Assembly (NCBI RefSeq): GCF_016862195.1
Contig: NZ_BOMM01000023.1
Coordinates: 1 to 54,055 of the forward strand
Direction: 5' to 3'
Length of the DNA stretch: 54,055 bases
Source of the DNA: Paractinoplanes ferrugineus
Lineage (GTDB): Bacteria > Actinomycetota > Actinomycetes > Mycobacteriales > Micromonosporaceae
Positions 1-8,143 of the stretch are shown here, in pieces. Below the pieces are notes generated by a model, which worked only from the letters and a program-made list of their open reading frames with translations, was not told the origin of the DNA and ran no database searches. Position numbers and translations under genes: made by a program. The first letter of the stretch is position 1. Every line of letters starts with the position of its first letter.

Positions 1-75
1 GTCGCCCCGCCCTCAGTCGCCCCGCCCTCAGTCGCCCCGCCCTCAGTCGCCCCGCCCTCAGTCGCCCCGCCCTCG
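1..75 (+). repeat. 15-bp tandem repeat, five copies
   Basis: The unit GTCGCCCCGCCCTCA is repeated head to tail at 1, 16, 31, 46 and 61, the last copy differing only at its final base. It encodes the pentapeptide VAPPS in the repeat protein. The array touches the window edge, so the true copy number is unknown. Confidence 0.95.
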
Positions 76-1770
76 ACCACCCCGCTCTCGACCACCCACC
101 CCGGCCCGGCCCCGTCCTATCCCGGCCAGTCCTATGACGCCCCGTCCCACGCCGCCCCGCCCCCTGCCGGCCCGTCTCACGCCGCCCCGCCCCCTGCTGG
201 TCCGTCTCACGCCGGCCCGTCTCACGCCGGTCCACCCCACGCCCGCCCGTCCTACGCCGGACAGCCCGGGGTCGCGCAGTCCTACGTAGCTCCGTCCCCC
301 GCCGGCCCGACCTACTCCACCCAGGCCGAACCCGCCCAGCCCGGCCCCACTCACTCCGGCCCCCAGGCCGGCTTGGCTCAGTCCGGCCCCCAGTTCGGGC
401 TGGCTCAGTCCGGCCTCACCCAGACCTACGCCGCCGAGTCCCACCTCGGGCCTCCGCAGTCCTACGTAGCTCCGCCCCCGGCCGGACATCAGGCCGGCCA
501 ACAGTCCTACGGCGCACAGTCCCCTGGAACGCAGTCCTACCCCGGCCCGCCGCAGGCGGCCCATTCCCTGGCCGGCAGCACTCAGCCCCAGGTCCCGCAG
601 TCCCACCCGGCCCCCTCCGGTCAGGTCAGCCCGGCCCGCCCGCCGGCCGGTCAGTACCCCTCGGACATCGACTCGCTGCTCGCCGGTCCGCAGACCTACC
701 ACCAGCAGAACCGTCCGTTGGACGCTCCCCACTTCCCGCCCTCGGCCCGCCCGGCGCCGACCGCGTTGAACACCCCACCCATGGCCCCGCCGCCGGTGAA
801 CCAGCCGCCGGTAGCGGCCCGCCCGATCTCGCCACCGGCGTTCACGACTCGTCCGACCAGCCCGCCCCCGCCCGGCCCGCCCCCGGCCGGCCCGACCCTG
901 TCCAGCCCGACCCCGGCCAACCCGGCGATGACCAGCCCGGCCCTGGCCGGTGTGCCCTTGACCAGCCCGCCCCTGACCGGCCCGGCGCCGGCTATCCCGG
1001 GCCTCTCCAGCGGCTCGGGTCTGGCCGCGACACTCGGCCGGCCGGCGCCGGAACCGCAGTACTCGGTGACACCGCCCGGCTCCCCGCAACAGCCGATGGC
1101 CGGCCCGCACTCGGGCGCCCCGGCCGGCCGGCCGAACGGCCTGGGCGACCCCGCGCAGCAGCCCACCGCTGCGCAGTCGCCGAGTGGCCTGAGCCCACAG
1201 TCCGCGATTCTTGACTCGCAGTCCGGCGGCTTCGACTCGCAGTCCGGCGGCCTCGGGTCGCAGTCGCCGAACGGCCTCGGTTCGCAGGGGGAGGGCCACG
1301 GGCCGCAGTCGCCGAGCGGCCTCGGCTCGCAGTCCGGGGGCCTCGGGTCGCACACGCCCAGTGGCCTCGGCCAGCAGGCCGGTGGCGTCGGTCAGCAGGC
1401 CGGCGGTCTCGGTCAGCAGGCCGGCGGTGTCGGGTCGACGCCGGCGGCCGATCAGATGCCCGGCGAGTTCGAGGTGTCGGACGAGAACCGCTTCGGTGGC
1501 AGTGGTGCGGGCGAGCCCAGCGGTCTGGGTAGCGGCGTCCGCCTCGACGGGCCGCCGCTGGAACAGTCACTTTCGGGTCAGTCGAATCGTCCGGTCGGCC
1601 AGGAACAGCCGCCGAACCAGGCGCCGCAGGCCGAGGCCAAGACCACTCGCCGCAACCGGCCACCGCTGGAGCCGCCGCAGATGGGGCAGTTGAACCGGCC
1701 GATGGGTGGCGACAGGGGCGCCGACCAGCCGCAGAGTGGCCTCCCGCCGCGCAACGGCGGACCGAACTGA
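1..1770 (+). CDS. Pro/Gln/Gly/Ser-rich repeat protein (5' end outside window)
   Basis: The reading frame is open from base 1 to the TGA at 1768-1770, giving at least 589 residues, so the true start lies upstream. The first 25 residues are five VAPPS pentads. They are followed by Pro/Ala/Ser/Tyr-rich sequence with recurring 'QSYVAP' and 'AGPSHA' motifs. After about residue 395 come Gly/Gln/Ser units such as GLGSQSGGLGSQ and QQAGGVG. The C-terminus is richer in Arg, Asn and Pro. No enzymatic motif, membrane segment or signal peptide is visible in the part present. It could be the disordered part of a larger secreted or scaffold protein; I do not recognise it. The opposite strand is also open here, but only because the sequence is repetitive and stop-poor. 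The plus frame is preferred because it gives one continuous, amino-acid-biased product. Confidence 0.6.
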   Translation, partial: VAPPSVAPPSVAPPSVAPPSVAPPSTTPLSTTHPGPAPSYPGQSYDAPSHAAPPPAGPSHAAPPPAGPSHAGPSHAGPPHARPSYAGQPGVAQSYVAPSPAGPTYSTQAEPAQPGPTHSGPQAGLAQSGPQFGLAQSGLTQTYAAESHLGPPQSYVAPPPAGHQAGQQSYGAQSPGTQSYPGPPQAAHSLAGSTQPQVPQSHPAPSGQVSPARPPAGQYPSDIDSLLAGPQTYHQQNRPLDAPHFPPSARPAPTALNTPPMAPPPVNQPPVAARPISPPAFTTRPTSPPPPGPPPAGPTLSSPTPANPAMTSPALAGVPLTSPPLTGPAPAIPGLSSGSGLAATLGRPAPEPQYSVTPPGSPQQPMAGPHSGAPAGRPNGLGDPAQQPTAAQSPSGLSPQSAILDSQSGGFDSQSGGLGSQSPNGLGSQGEGHGPQSPSGLGSQSGGLGSHTPSGLGQQAGGVGQQAGGLGQQAGGVGSTPAADQMPGEFEVSDENRFGGSGAGEPSGLGSGVRLDGPPLEQSLSGQSNRPVGQEQPPNQAPQAEAKTTRRNRPPLEPPQMGQLNRPMGGDRGADQPQSGLPPRNGGPN

Positions 1771-1808
1771 GGCCGGAGCCGGCCGGCCGCCGCAACGCGG
1801 CAGGGACC

Positions 1809-1834
1809 GACCCTCTTCAATTGAGAAAGGGGTC
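1809..1834. terminator. Possible bidirectional terminator hairpin
   Basis: GACCCTCTTCAA is followed by an imperfect reverse complement ending AAGGGGTC around the palindrome TCAATTGA. It lies between two convergent genes. The stem has bulges and there is no long T tract, so the call is weak. Confidence 0.3.
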
Positions 1835-1844
1835 TCCCGGCCCA

Positions 1845-1883
1845 GCGGCGGGAGCAGGGGCACTGCGGCGGGAGCAGGGGCAC
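1845..1883. repeat. 20-bp-period direct repeat
   Basis: GCGGCGGGAGCAGGGGCAC occurs at 1845-1863 and again at 1865-1883, in the gap between the convergent repeat-protein and regulator genes. A decayed third copy may follow. No function is evident. Confidence 0.8.
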
Positions 1884-1929
1884 GGCGGCCAAAGGGGCAC
1901 CGCGGCGAAAGCCAAGCAAGGGGCTGGAG

Positions 1930-2664
1930 CTAAGCGGCTGTGCTCAAGCGGGTCCAGACCACCTTGCCGTCGCTGACCGGGAGGACTCCCCAGGCGTCGG
2001 TCAGATCTCGGACCAGCCAGAGGCCGCGACCGCCGGGTGAGGTGACGGCCGGGTTGGCGGGCTCGGGCATGCGGCGGCTTCCGTCTCGTACGCTCATCCG
2101 CAGTTCGCCGTTGTGCAGGCCGAAGGTGAACTCCATGGTGGTGTGGGCGTGCCGGACCACGTTCGCGACCAGTTCGGTGGCGATCAGGGCGGCGGTGCCG
2201 GCCAGGTCGGAGCGTTGCCAGGCGTCGCAGGTCTGGGTGACGAGCTGGCGGACCTGGCGGCAGGCGTCGGGGACCGGGCGCAGCCGCAGGCGCAGGCGGG
2301 GTGGCACGGGTTCGGCGGCTGCTTCGGCGAGCGCGGCCTCGCAGGTCGGGGCATAGTCGAGGCCGTCACAGGCGGGGGTGGCCTGGATCGCGGCCTCGGT
2401 CTCGGGGGTGGCGCCGCAGAGCACGATCGGCACGTCCGGCCAGTCGGCGGTCTGGTCCACCACGGCGCTCAGGGCGGCGAGTCCGAGCGGGTCGCCGATG
2501 CGCAGGTCGGTGACGTCGAGCAGGAGGCGATCGGGGTCGGTGGCCAGGCTGCCCAGCACGGCCAGGTGGAGGGCGTCACCCGTCAGCGGGTCGAGGGTGC
2601 CGCTGAGTCGCAGCACCGCAACCGGCCGGTCCTGAACCGGGCGGCAGACGAGTTGACTGGGCAA
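1930..2664 (-). CDS. STAS domain plus HATPase_c anti-sigma-type regulator
   Basis: The protein joins an N-terminal STAS-like domain (sequence like VAVLRLSGTLD then LLLDVTDL) to a C-terminal RsbW/SpoIIAB-type ATPase domain. The latter has an N-box ELVANVVRHA and a Gly-rich lid segment GGRGLWLVRDL. Such proteins act in cytoplasmic partner-switching control of sigma factors. Here the antagonist-like and kinase-like parts sit in one chain, a combination seen in streptomycete and Micromonosporaceae regulators. I prefer the TTG at 2664 because GGGAAGGA lies eight bases upstream. An upstream in-frame codon at 2754 would add 30 poorly conserved-looking residues. No sigma factor gene is adjacent, so the target is unknown. 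It is divergent from secA2. Confidence 0.8.
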   Translation of the reverse strand: MPSQLVCRPVQDRPVAVLRLSGTLDPLTGDALHLAVLGSLATDPDRLLLDVTDLRIGDPLGLAALSAVVDQTADWPDVPIVLCGATPETEAAIQATPACDGLDYAPTCEAALAEAAAEPVPPRLRLRLRPVPDACRQVRQLVTQTCDAWQRSDLAGTAALIATELVANVVRHAHTTMEFTFGLHNGELRMSVRDGSRRMPEPANPAVTSPGGRGLWLVRDLTDAWGVLPVSDGKVVWTRLSTAA

Positions 2665-2867
2665 TTCGTATCCTTCCCGCCGCTGGACCGGCGGATTGAA
2701 CAGCGGACACCACTCAGGTGTCGGTCTCAGGTGCCCGGCGCGGCCCTCGGGCAAACGTCGGCCCTGCCGGTCCGCTACCCGCGGGGCCGCTTTACCAGGA
2801 GTAGACGAAACGTCAACCGCCGGTGTCGTGACCCCGCTCTCAGGGAAATCGAGTACCGTAGCGCGCC

Positions 2868-5159
2868 ATGGGTGTGTCGCAGCGGCTGAAGAGCCGGTTC
2901 CGCAAGTTTCTGCAGCGTCCGGGCACGACGGTCGACCTGGCGCCGTTCCGCAAGCGGCTCGGTGCGATCGAAGCTCGTGAGGATGCTCTCCGCGAGCTCG
3001 ACGACGAGGCGCTGACCGTGGCCGCCGCGGAGGCGAGCGATTACACCGAGCTCTGCGCGGTTGGCCGCGAGGCTGCCTGGCGAGCTCTCGAGCAGCGACC
3101 TTACGACGTCCAGCTGCTCGGTGCGATGGCGCTGCTCTCCGGCAAGGTCGCCGAGATGGCCACCGGCGAGGGCAAGACGCTGACCGCCGCCATCGCGGCG
3201 TACGGGCATGTCCGGCTCGGCAACGGCCCGGTGCACGTGCTCACCGTCAACGACTATCTGGCCCGCCGCGACGCCGAGTGGATGGAGCCGGTCTACAAGC
3301 TCCTCGGCCTCACCGTCGCCTGGGTCACCGAGGCGTCCACGCCCGCGGAGCGCCGCGAGGCCTACCTCGCCGACATCACCTACGTGTCGGTCTCCGAGGC
3401 CGGCTTCGACTATCTGCGCGATCAGCTGGTCACCGACATCGCCGACCGGGTGCAGCGCGACCTGGCCACCGCGATCGTCGACGAGGCCGACTCGATCCTG
3501 ATCGACGAGGCCCGGGTGCCGATGGTGCTCGCCGGCTCGACCGCGGACGAGAGCGACCCCGTGCACGAGTCCGCCGAACTGGTGCGCGACCTGCGCAACG
3601 GCAAGGACTACGAGGTCGCCGAGGACGGCCGCAGCGTGGCCTTCACCGAGACCGGCCTCAAGCGCATCGAGGAGAAGCTCGGCGGCATCGATCTCTACGC
3701 CGACGACCAGGTCGAGCAGCTGTCGGCGGTCAACGTGGCCCTGCACGCTCGCGCCCTGCTGCGCCGCGACGTCGACTACATCGTCCGCAACGGCGGCGTC
3801 GAACTGATCGACGAGATGCGTGGCCGGGTCGCCCAGCGCCGCCGCTGGCCCGACGGCCTGCAGGCGGCCGTGGAGGCCAAGGAGGGCCTGAGCGCGACCG
3901 CCGAGGGCGAGGTCCTCGACACGATCACGGTGCAGGCGTTCATCGCGCTCTACCGGACGGTGTGCGGCATGACCGCGACCGCGGTGCACGTCGGTGAGCA
4001 GCTCCGGGAGTACTTCAAGCTCGAGGTCGCGGTGATCCCGTCGAACACCGAGAACATCCGCGAGGACGACGACGACCGCATCTACTCGGCCCATGACACC
4101 CGCGACGAGGCGCTCGTCGAGGAGATCAAGATCGCCCACGAGAAGGGCCGGCCGGTGCTCGTCGGCACCCTCGACGTGAAGGCGTCCGAGTTGCTGGCCA
4201 AACAGCTGGCCGCGGCGGGTGTCCCGGCCAACGTGCTGAACGCGAAGAACGACGCCGAGGAGGCGTCCATCATCGCCGAGGCGGGCGCGCTCGGCGCGGT
4301 CACCGTCTCCACCCAGATGGCCGGCCGGGGTGTCGACATCCGGCTCGGCGGCTCCGACGAGAAGGACCGGGAGAAGGTCGTCGAGCTCGGCGGCCTCTAT
4401 GTGATCGGCGCCGGCCGGCACGACAGCCGCCGGGTCGACGACCAGCTGCGTGGCCGCGCCGGTCGGCAGGGCGACCCGGGTCGCTCGGTGTTCTTCGTCA
4501 GCCTGGAGGACGAGCTGGTCACCCGGCACGCCGGCGACGCGCTGCCGCGTTCGCCGCGGATGGACATCGACGGCGTGGTGCACGACGACCAGGTGGAATA
4601 CGCGGTCGAGCACGCCCAGCGGGTGGCCGAGGGCGTCAACCACGAGATCCACCGCAACACCTGGCGCTACAGCGTCGTGATCGAGCAGCAGCGGGTGGCT
4701 CTGGCCGAGCGCCGGGAGCGCCTGCTCACCTCCGAGGTCGCCGCGATCATGCTGCTCGAGCGGTCGCCGGAGAAGGCCAAGGAGATCGACGAGGACGTCC
4801 TCTCCGATGCCGGACGGGCCATCGCGCTCTACCACCTCGACCGGCTGTGGGCCGAGCATCTGGCCGAGCTGAACGAGGTCCGGGAGGGCGTGCACCTGCG
4901 TGCCCTGGGCAAGCTCGACCCGCTCGACGAGTTCCACCGGGCGGCGGTGCCGGCCTTCCAGAAGGTGTTCACCGAGATCGAGTCCCGCACTATCGAGACG
5001 TTCGAGGAAACCGATCTGTCGGACGGCTGGCAGCCGGATCGGGCCGAGATCGTGCGCCCCAGTGCCACCTGGACCTACCTGGTGCACGACAACCCGTTCG
5101 GTTCGGAACTCGACCGCCTGATCGCGGCGGTGGGTCGTCGGTTGTCTGCCGGAAACTGA
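2868..5159 (+). CDS. secA2: Accessory preprotein translocase ATPase SecA2
   Basis: SecA-family motor ATPase of 763 residues. The Walker A motif MATGEGKT is at residues 97-104 and the DEAD-type Walker B (VDEADSILIDEA) begins near 203. GRAGRQGDPG of the second RecA-like domain is also present. It lacks the long C-terminal linker and zinc-binding tail of the housekeeping SecA (usually over 900 residues). It therefore matches the shorter accessory SecA2 class of actinobacteria, which exports a subset of proteins through SecYEG. It is a single-gene unit: the regulator upstream is divergent and a strong terminator follows the stop. The ATG at 2868 opens on a basic, SecA2-like N-terminus (MGVSQRLKSRFRKF). 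Confidence 0.93.
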   Translation: MGVSQRLKSRFRKFLQRPGTTVDLAPFRKRLGAIEAREDALRELDDEALTVAAAEASDYTELCAVGREAAWRALEQRPYDVQLLGAMALLSGKVAEMATGEGKTLTAAIAAYGHVRLGNGPVHVLTVNDYLARRDAEWMEPVYKLLGLTVAWVTEASTPAERREAYLADITYVSVSEAGFDYLRDQLVTDIADRVQRDLATAIVDEADSILIDEARVPMVLAGSTADESDPVHESAELVRDLRNGKDYEVAEDGRSVAFTETGLKRIEEKLGGIDLYADDQVEQLSAVNVALHARALLRRDVDYIVRNGGVELIDEMRGRVAQRRRWPDGLQAAVEAKEGLSATAEGEVLDTITVQAFIALYRTVCGMTATAVHVGEQLREYFKLEVAVIPSNTENIREDDDDRIYSAHDTRDEALVEEIKIAHEKGRPVLVGTLDVKASELLAKQLAAAGVPANVLNAKNDAEEASIIAEAGALGAVTVSTQMAGRGVDIRLGGSDEKDREKVVELGGLYVIGAGRHDSRRVDDQLRGRAGRQGDPGRSVFFVSLEDELVTRHAGDALPRSPRMDIDGVVHDDQVEYAVEHAQRVAEGVNHEIHRNTWRYSVVIEQQRVALAERRERLLTSEVAAIMLLERSPEKAKEIDEDVLSDAGRAIALYHLDRLWAEHLAELNEVREGVHLRALGKLDPLDEFHRAAVPAFQKVFTEIESRTIETFEETDLSDGWQPDRAEIVRPSATWTYLVHDNPFGSELDRLIAAVGRRLSAGN

Positions 5160-5172
5160 TACCGCGCCATTC

Positions 5173-5218
5173 CAGATCCCCCGTTCCGCGAATCTTGCGG
5201 TACGGGGGATCTGTTTTT
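5173..5218 (+). terminator. Rho-independent terminator of secA2
   Basis: CAGATCCCCCGT at 5173-5184 pairs with ACGGGGGATCTG at 5202-5213. A small inner CCGC/GCGG stem extends the hairpin and it is followed directly by a run of five T. It starts 13 bases after the secA2 stop and is the clearest intrinsic terminator in the window. Confidence 0.92.
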
Positions 5219-5377
5219 ACATTCGCGGATGTTGATTCGCGCACGGGTGGATGTGGTGACAGTCTTAGGTGTTCCTCGTCACGGGATGCTTGTCGAACGG
5301 CGCAACTACTAAGTTAGGTAATGTTTAAACCGCCTGACAGACCACGGTTCCTAGAATGCATTTCTGTCGCCTAGCAT

Positions 5378-5405
5378 GATGTGGAACGATTTTCCCACAT
5401 CGTGG
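5378..5405. promoter_or_regulatory. Inverted repeat in AT-richer intergenic region
   Basis: GATGTGG at 5378-5384 is the reverse complement of CCACATC at 5395-5401, and CCAC-ATC-GTGG forms a second palindrome at 5395-5405. The 5219-5515 stretch has no gene and is clearly less GC-rich than its surroundings, as expected of a regulatory region for the winged-helix gene downstream. Confidence 0.35.
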
Positions 5406-5468
5406 TTGCCGTCTTGACCGCTCATCTCCTGGCGCGGAATTATTCACCGCGTATTTACGGAGCGTGAT

Positions 5469-5484
5469 CGGTTATGTACGGTTA
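5469..5484 (+). promoter_or_regulatory. CGGTTA direct repeat, 10-bp period (candidate operator)
   Basis: CGGTTA occurs at 5469-5474 and 5479-5484, one helical turn apart, 32-47 bases before the preferred start of an OmpR/PhoB-type winged-helix gene. Dimers of this family typically bind tandem direct repeats with about 10-11 bp period, so an autoregulatory site is plausible. This is inference. Confidence 0.35.
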
Positions 5485-5515
5485 CCGACCATGCAATTTC
5501 AGGGGGCTTTTCTCA

Positions 5516-6064
5516 ATGCCGGCAAGCGCGCTGTCGCCTCGTGTCAACCGCCATGTCACAGGTCCCGGACGCGGCTCCGGACCACGCCGGCCCGCCGACC
5601 CCGCCTTGACCGTGACGGTGGCCATCCCGCTCACCACCGACGCGTTCACCCCGCAGGCGCACCGCCTCATCGAGGCCGTGCGCGAGCTCGTCGAGATCAG
5701 CCAGGGCACCATCACCGTCGAGCCGGCCGCGCCGGTGTTCGCCGATCCGGGGCCGAACGGTCCCGAGGTGCGCATGCTCACCGCGTCCCGGCAGGTGCTG
5801 CTCGACGGTGAGGCGCTGCCGCTGACCCGCCTCGAGTTCGACCTGCTGCTGTTCCTGGCCGAGCGGCCCCGCCGGGTCTTCACCCGGGGTCAGCTGCTCG
5901 CCGGCGTCTGGGGTTACGAGCACACCGGGGAGCGCACGGTCGACGTGCACGTGCGGCGGCTGCGGCTCAAGCTCGGCGGCGGCCTGCCGGTGATCACCAC
6001 CGTCTACGGCGTCGGCTACCGCCTGTCCGACGAGGCCCGCGTCGTGGTCCAGCCCCACGAGTAG
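5516..6064 (+). CDS. Stand-alone winged-helix (OmpR/PhoB-type) transcriptional regulator
   Basis: The C-terminal half has the trans_reg_C fold: LTRLEFDLLLFLAERP, then FTRGQLLAGVWGY, then TVDVHVRRLRLKL and ITTVYGVGYRL. Ahead of it are about 80 residues that do not look like a receiver domain: there is no acidic pocket and no phosphoacceptor motif. It is therefore an OmpR-type DNA-binding protein without ordinary two-component phosphorylation. The ATG at 5516 (182 residues) is chosen because AGGGGG lies just upstream. An earlier ATG at 5474 would add 14 residues but sits inside the direct-repeat element. No histidine kinase is nearby. The next gene follows within about 12 bases and is probably co-transcribed. 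Confidence 0.8.
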   Translation: MPASALSPRVNRHVTGPGRGSGPRRPADPALTVTVAIPLTTDAFTPQAHRLIEAVRELVEISQGTITVEPAAPVFADPGPNGPEVRMLTASRQVLLDGEALPLTRLEFDLLLFLAERPRRVFTRGQLLAGVWGYEHTGERTVDVHVRRLRLKLGGGLPVITTVYGVGYRLSDEARVVVQPHE

Positions 6065-6075
6065 CGTTGCCGGAC

Positions 6076-6708
6076 GTGCGCGTGCGTCCGTTGACTGTCG
6101 AGGCTCTCGTCGAGGAACTCGCGTCCCACATGCTGAGCCGGGAAGCTGGCAGTTTCCTGCGAGTCGCGATCGACGGACCGGCGGCGGGGGATCCGGGCGG
6201 GCTCGCCGACGCCCTGGTCGCCCCGCTGCGGCTCGGCGGCCGGCCGGCCGTCCGCATCGACACCGCTGACTTCCTCCGGCCCGCGTCGTTGCGCCTGGAG
6301 CGAGGCCGCACCAACCCCGACTCGTTCTATGCCGGCTGGTTCGACGAGTCCGCCCTGATCCGCGAGGTCCTCGGGCCGGCCGGTCCCGGCGGCACCGGGA
6401 AGATCCTCACCAGGTTCTGGAACGCCGAGATCGACCGGGCCGCTCGTGAGCCGTATCACCAACTCCCGCCCGGGGCCGTCGTCCTGGTCAGCGGACCCCT
6501 GTTGCTGGGCAGCGGGCTCGACTTCGACCTGGCCGTGCACCTGGAGCTGTCCCGGGCCGCGCTGCGCCGCCGCACCCCGCCCGACCAGGCCTGGACCCTG
6601 CCCGCCCTGGACCGGTACGCCGAGGAGGTCAACCCGGCCCTCTTCGCCGACGTGGTCGTGCGCCTCGACGACCCGAAGCGGCCGGCACTGGTCGTCTCAC
6701 GTGAGTGA
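6076..6708 (+). CDS. Uridine kinase-like P-loop protein with degenerate Walker A
   Basis: The fold pattern resembles the nucleoside/uridine kinase family: an early 'VAIDGPAAGDPGG' strand-loop, an IDTADF segment, a 'SFYAGWFDE' region and a late segment VVLVSGPLLLGSGLDFDLAVHLELS. Where the phosphate-binding loop should read GxxxxGK(S/T), the sequence is GPAAGDPG, lacking the invariant Lys. Nucleotide binding or catalysis is thus doubtful. The start is uncertain: GTG at 6076 (210 residues) is used, and TTG at 6067 is in frame. It probably shares a transcript with the winged-helix gene just upstream. Confidence 0.6.
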   Translation: MRVRPLTVEALVEELASHMLSREAGSFLRVAIDGPAAGDPGGLADALVAPLRLGGRPAVRIDTADFLRPASLRLERGRTNPDSFYAGWFDESALIREVLGPAGPGGTGKILTRFWNAEIDRAAREPYHQLPPGAVVLVSGPLLLGSGLDFDLAVHLELSRAALRRRTPPDQAWTLPALDRYAEEVNPALFADVVVRLDDPKRPALVVSRE

Positions 6709-6890
6709 GCAGAGTTGGTGTCGCGAGTTTGTGGCGGAGCTGACCACTGACAGTTATGCTCCGGTTACTTTTTCGGCGGAGACCCCGTTTGGGATCTTCG
6801 GCGACGGGTACCGGGAGGCCCCACGGTGCGATGGGGGCGCCCGCCGGGGGATTCCGTCGGCAGGGGCAGAGGAAGGGCAGGGGGAGCGGC

Positions 6891-7307
6891 ATGCTCGTCA
6901 ATGGAGCGGTGATCACGGGTAAGGGCGCCACCAAGGGCCGGTCGGCCGAGGAGGTCGAGCAGATCCGGACGATCCTCCGGGGCCGGTTCGACAGCCTCAA
7001 CGCCGAGTACGAACTGGCGGTCGCGGAGAACCAGAAGCTCCGGCTGGTCGAGATCGGCGACGCCGCCGGTGACGACCAGGCCGACAGCGGGTCCAAGACG
7101 GCCGAGCGCGACGCGGCGACGTCGCTGCTGCGCACCCTTCTGGACCGGCGCACGCAGGCGGAACACGCCATGCAGCGCCTTGACGACGGCACCTACGGCA
7201 ACTGCGAGGGTTGCTCCAACGCGATCCCGTGGGAGCGGCTGGAGGTTTTCCCCTCGGCCACCACCTGCGTGCACTGCAAGCAGAACCGCGAGCGCCGGGC
7301 CAGCTGA
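6891..7307 (+). CDS. TraR/DksA-type C4 zinc-finger protein
   Basis: 138-residue protein with a helical N-terminal part and a C-terminal zinc finger CEGC...CVHC, the two Cys pairs separated by 17 residues, ahead of a basic tail. This is the arrangement of the DksA/TraR family, whose members reach the RNA polymerase secondary channel. In actinobacteria many are described only by family. The ATG at 6891 is preferred over longer in-frame options because AGGGGGAG lies immediately upstream, and sequence before it is Arg/Gly-rich and unlike the family. A short hairpin follows the stop codon. Confidence 0.85.
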   Translation: MLVNGAVITGKGATKGRSAEEVEQIRTILRGRFDSLNAEYELAVAENQKLRLVEIGDAAGDDQADSGSKTAERDAATSLLRTLLDRRTQAEHAMQRLDDGTYGNCEGCSNAIPWERLEVFPSATTCVHCKQNRERRAS

Positions 7308-7327
7308 GTTCATCCGACGTCGGAGGT

Positions 7328-7345
7328 CCGCCGCGGTTGCGGCGG
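7328..7345 (+). terminator. GC stem-loop after the DksA-like gene
   Basis: CCGCCGC at 7328-7334 pairs perfectly with GCGGCGG at 7339-7345 around a GGTT loop, 20 bases after the stop. There is no T tract, which is common for actinobacterial terminators. Confidence 0.45.
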
Positions 7346-7374
7346 GCCCGCCGTCTCTCAGTGGTAGGGCAGAC

Positions 7375-8143
7375 GTGGGCGTGATCGAGGTCGGCACGGC
7401 CTCCTGGACCGACCGGACGCTACTGGCGTCGGGCTGGTACCCCGCGGATGCGGACACCCCGGCGAAACGGCTCGCCTTCTATGCCGAACAGTTCCGGGTG
7501 GTGGAGGTCGACTCGACCTACTACGGTCCGCCGGCCGAGCGGACCACGAGGTTGTGGGCGCAGCGCACGCCCGCCGACTTCACCTTCAACATCAAGGCTT
7601 TCAGCCTGCTGACCGGCCACCCGACAAAGGTCTCGGCGATCTACCAGGACCTGCGGCCGGAGACCGACAAGAAGAACGTCTACCCCGACGATCTCCCGCC
7701 GCAGGCGTACGAGGAGGTCTGGAGCCGGTTCCTCGCGGCGCTGGACCCGCTCGTCGAGGCGGGCAAGCTCGGCGCGGTGCTCTTCCAGTTCCCGCCGTGG
7801 TTCGGCATCCGCAAGTCCAACCGGGAATACCTGCTCGAGGTGGCGGCGCGGTGCAAGCCGCTGCGGGCCGCAGGGCCACAAGTCGTCGGTTCCGCCGATC
7901 GTCGAGGCCACCGCCGACCTGGCGGTGGTGCGCTTCCACGGCCACAGCCCGAAGTGGACGAGCAAAGACATCTACGAGAAATCCGGTTACGACTACGCTC
8001 CGGCCGAGCTGGCGGAGTGGGCCCCGAAGCTCGCCGCGTTGTTCGGCCAGGCCGACAGGACGCAGGTTTTCATGAACAACTGCTACTCGGATTACGCCCA
8101 GCGCAACGCCGCTACGCTCGTCGAGCTTCTCGCAGAGCGATGA
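7375..8143 (+). pseudogene. DUF72 family protein, broken by an internal frame-shifting deletion
   Basis: Frame 1 from GTG 7375 encodes a normal DUF72 N-terminus (VGTASWTDRTLL, then VEVDSTYYGPP and VLFQFPPWF) as far as 'CKPLR' near 7866. The family then resumes in frame 2 with PQGHKSSVPPIVEATADLA and runs through VVRFHGHSPKW and NNCYSDYAQRNA to the TGA at 8143. Compared with the intact neighbour, about 35-45 residues are missing, including the conserved E-x-RH-x-SW region. The junction lies in the inverted repeat CTGCGG-G-CCGCAG (7861-7873), a kind of structure prone to deletion in replication or assembly. DUF72 proteins have a TIM-barrel-like fold and no settled function. Confidence 0.8.

Noticed and set aside
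58..1353. 431-codon minus-strand open frame with Arg/Gly repeats
   Set aside because: It mirrors the plus-strand repeat protein; its GRGRAGQGRAG strings are the reverse reading of Pro-rich codons and there is no ribosome site.
2775..5087. 770-codon minus-strand frame opposite secA2
   Set aside because: secA2 is unmistakable on the plus strand; the antisense frame is a usual by-product of GC-rich codon use.
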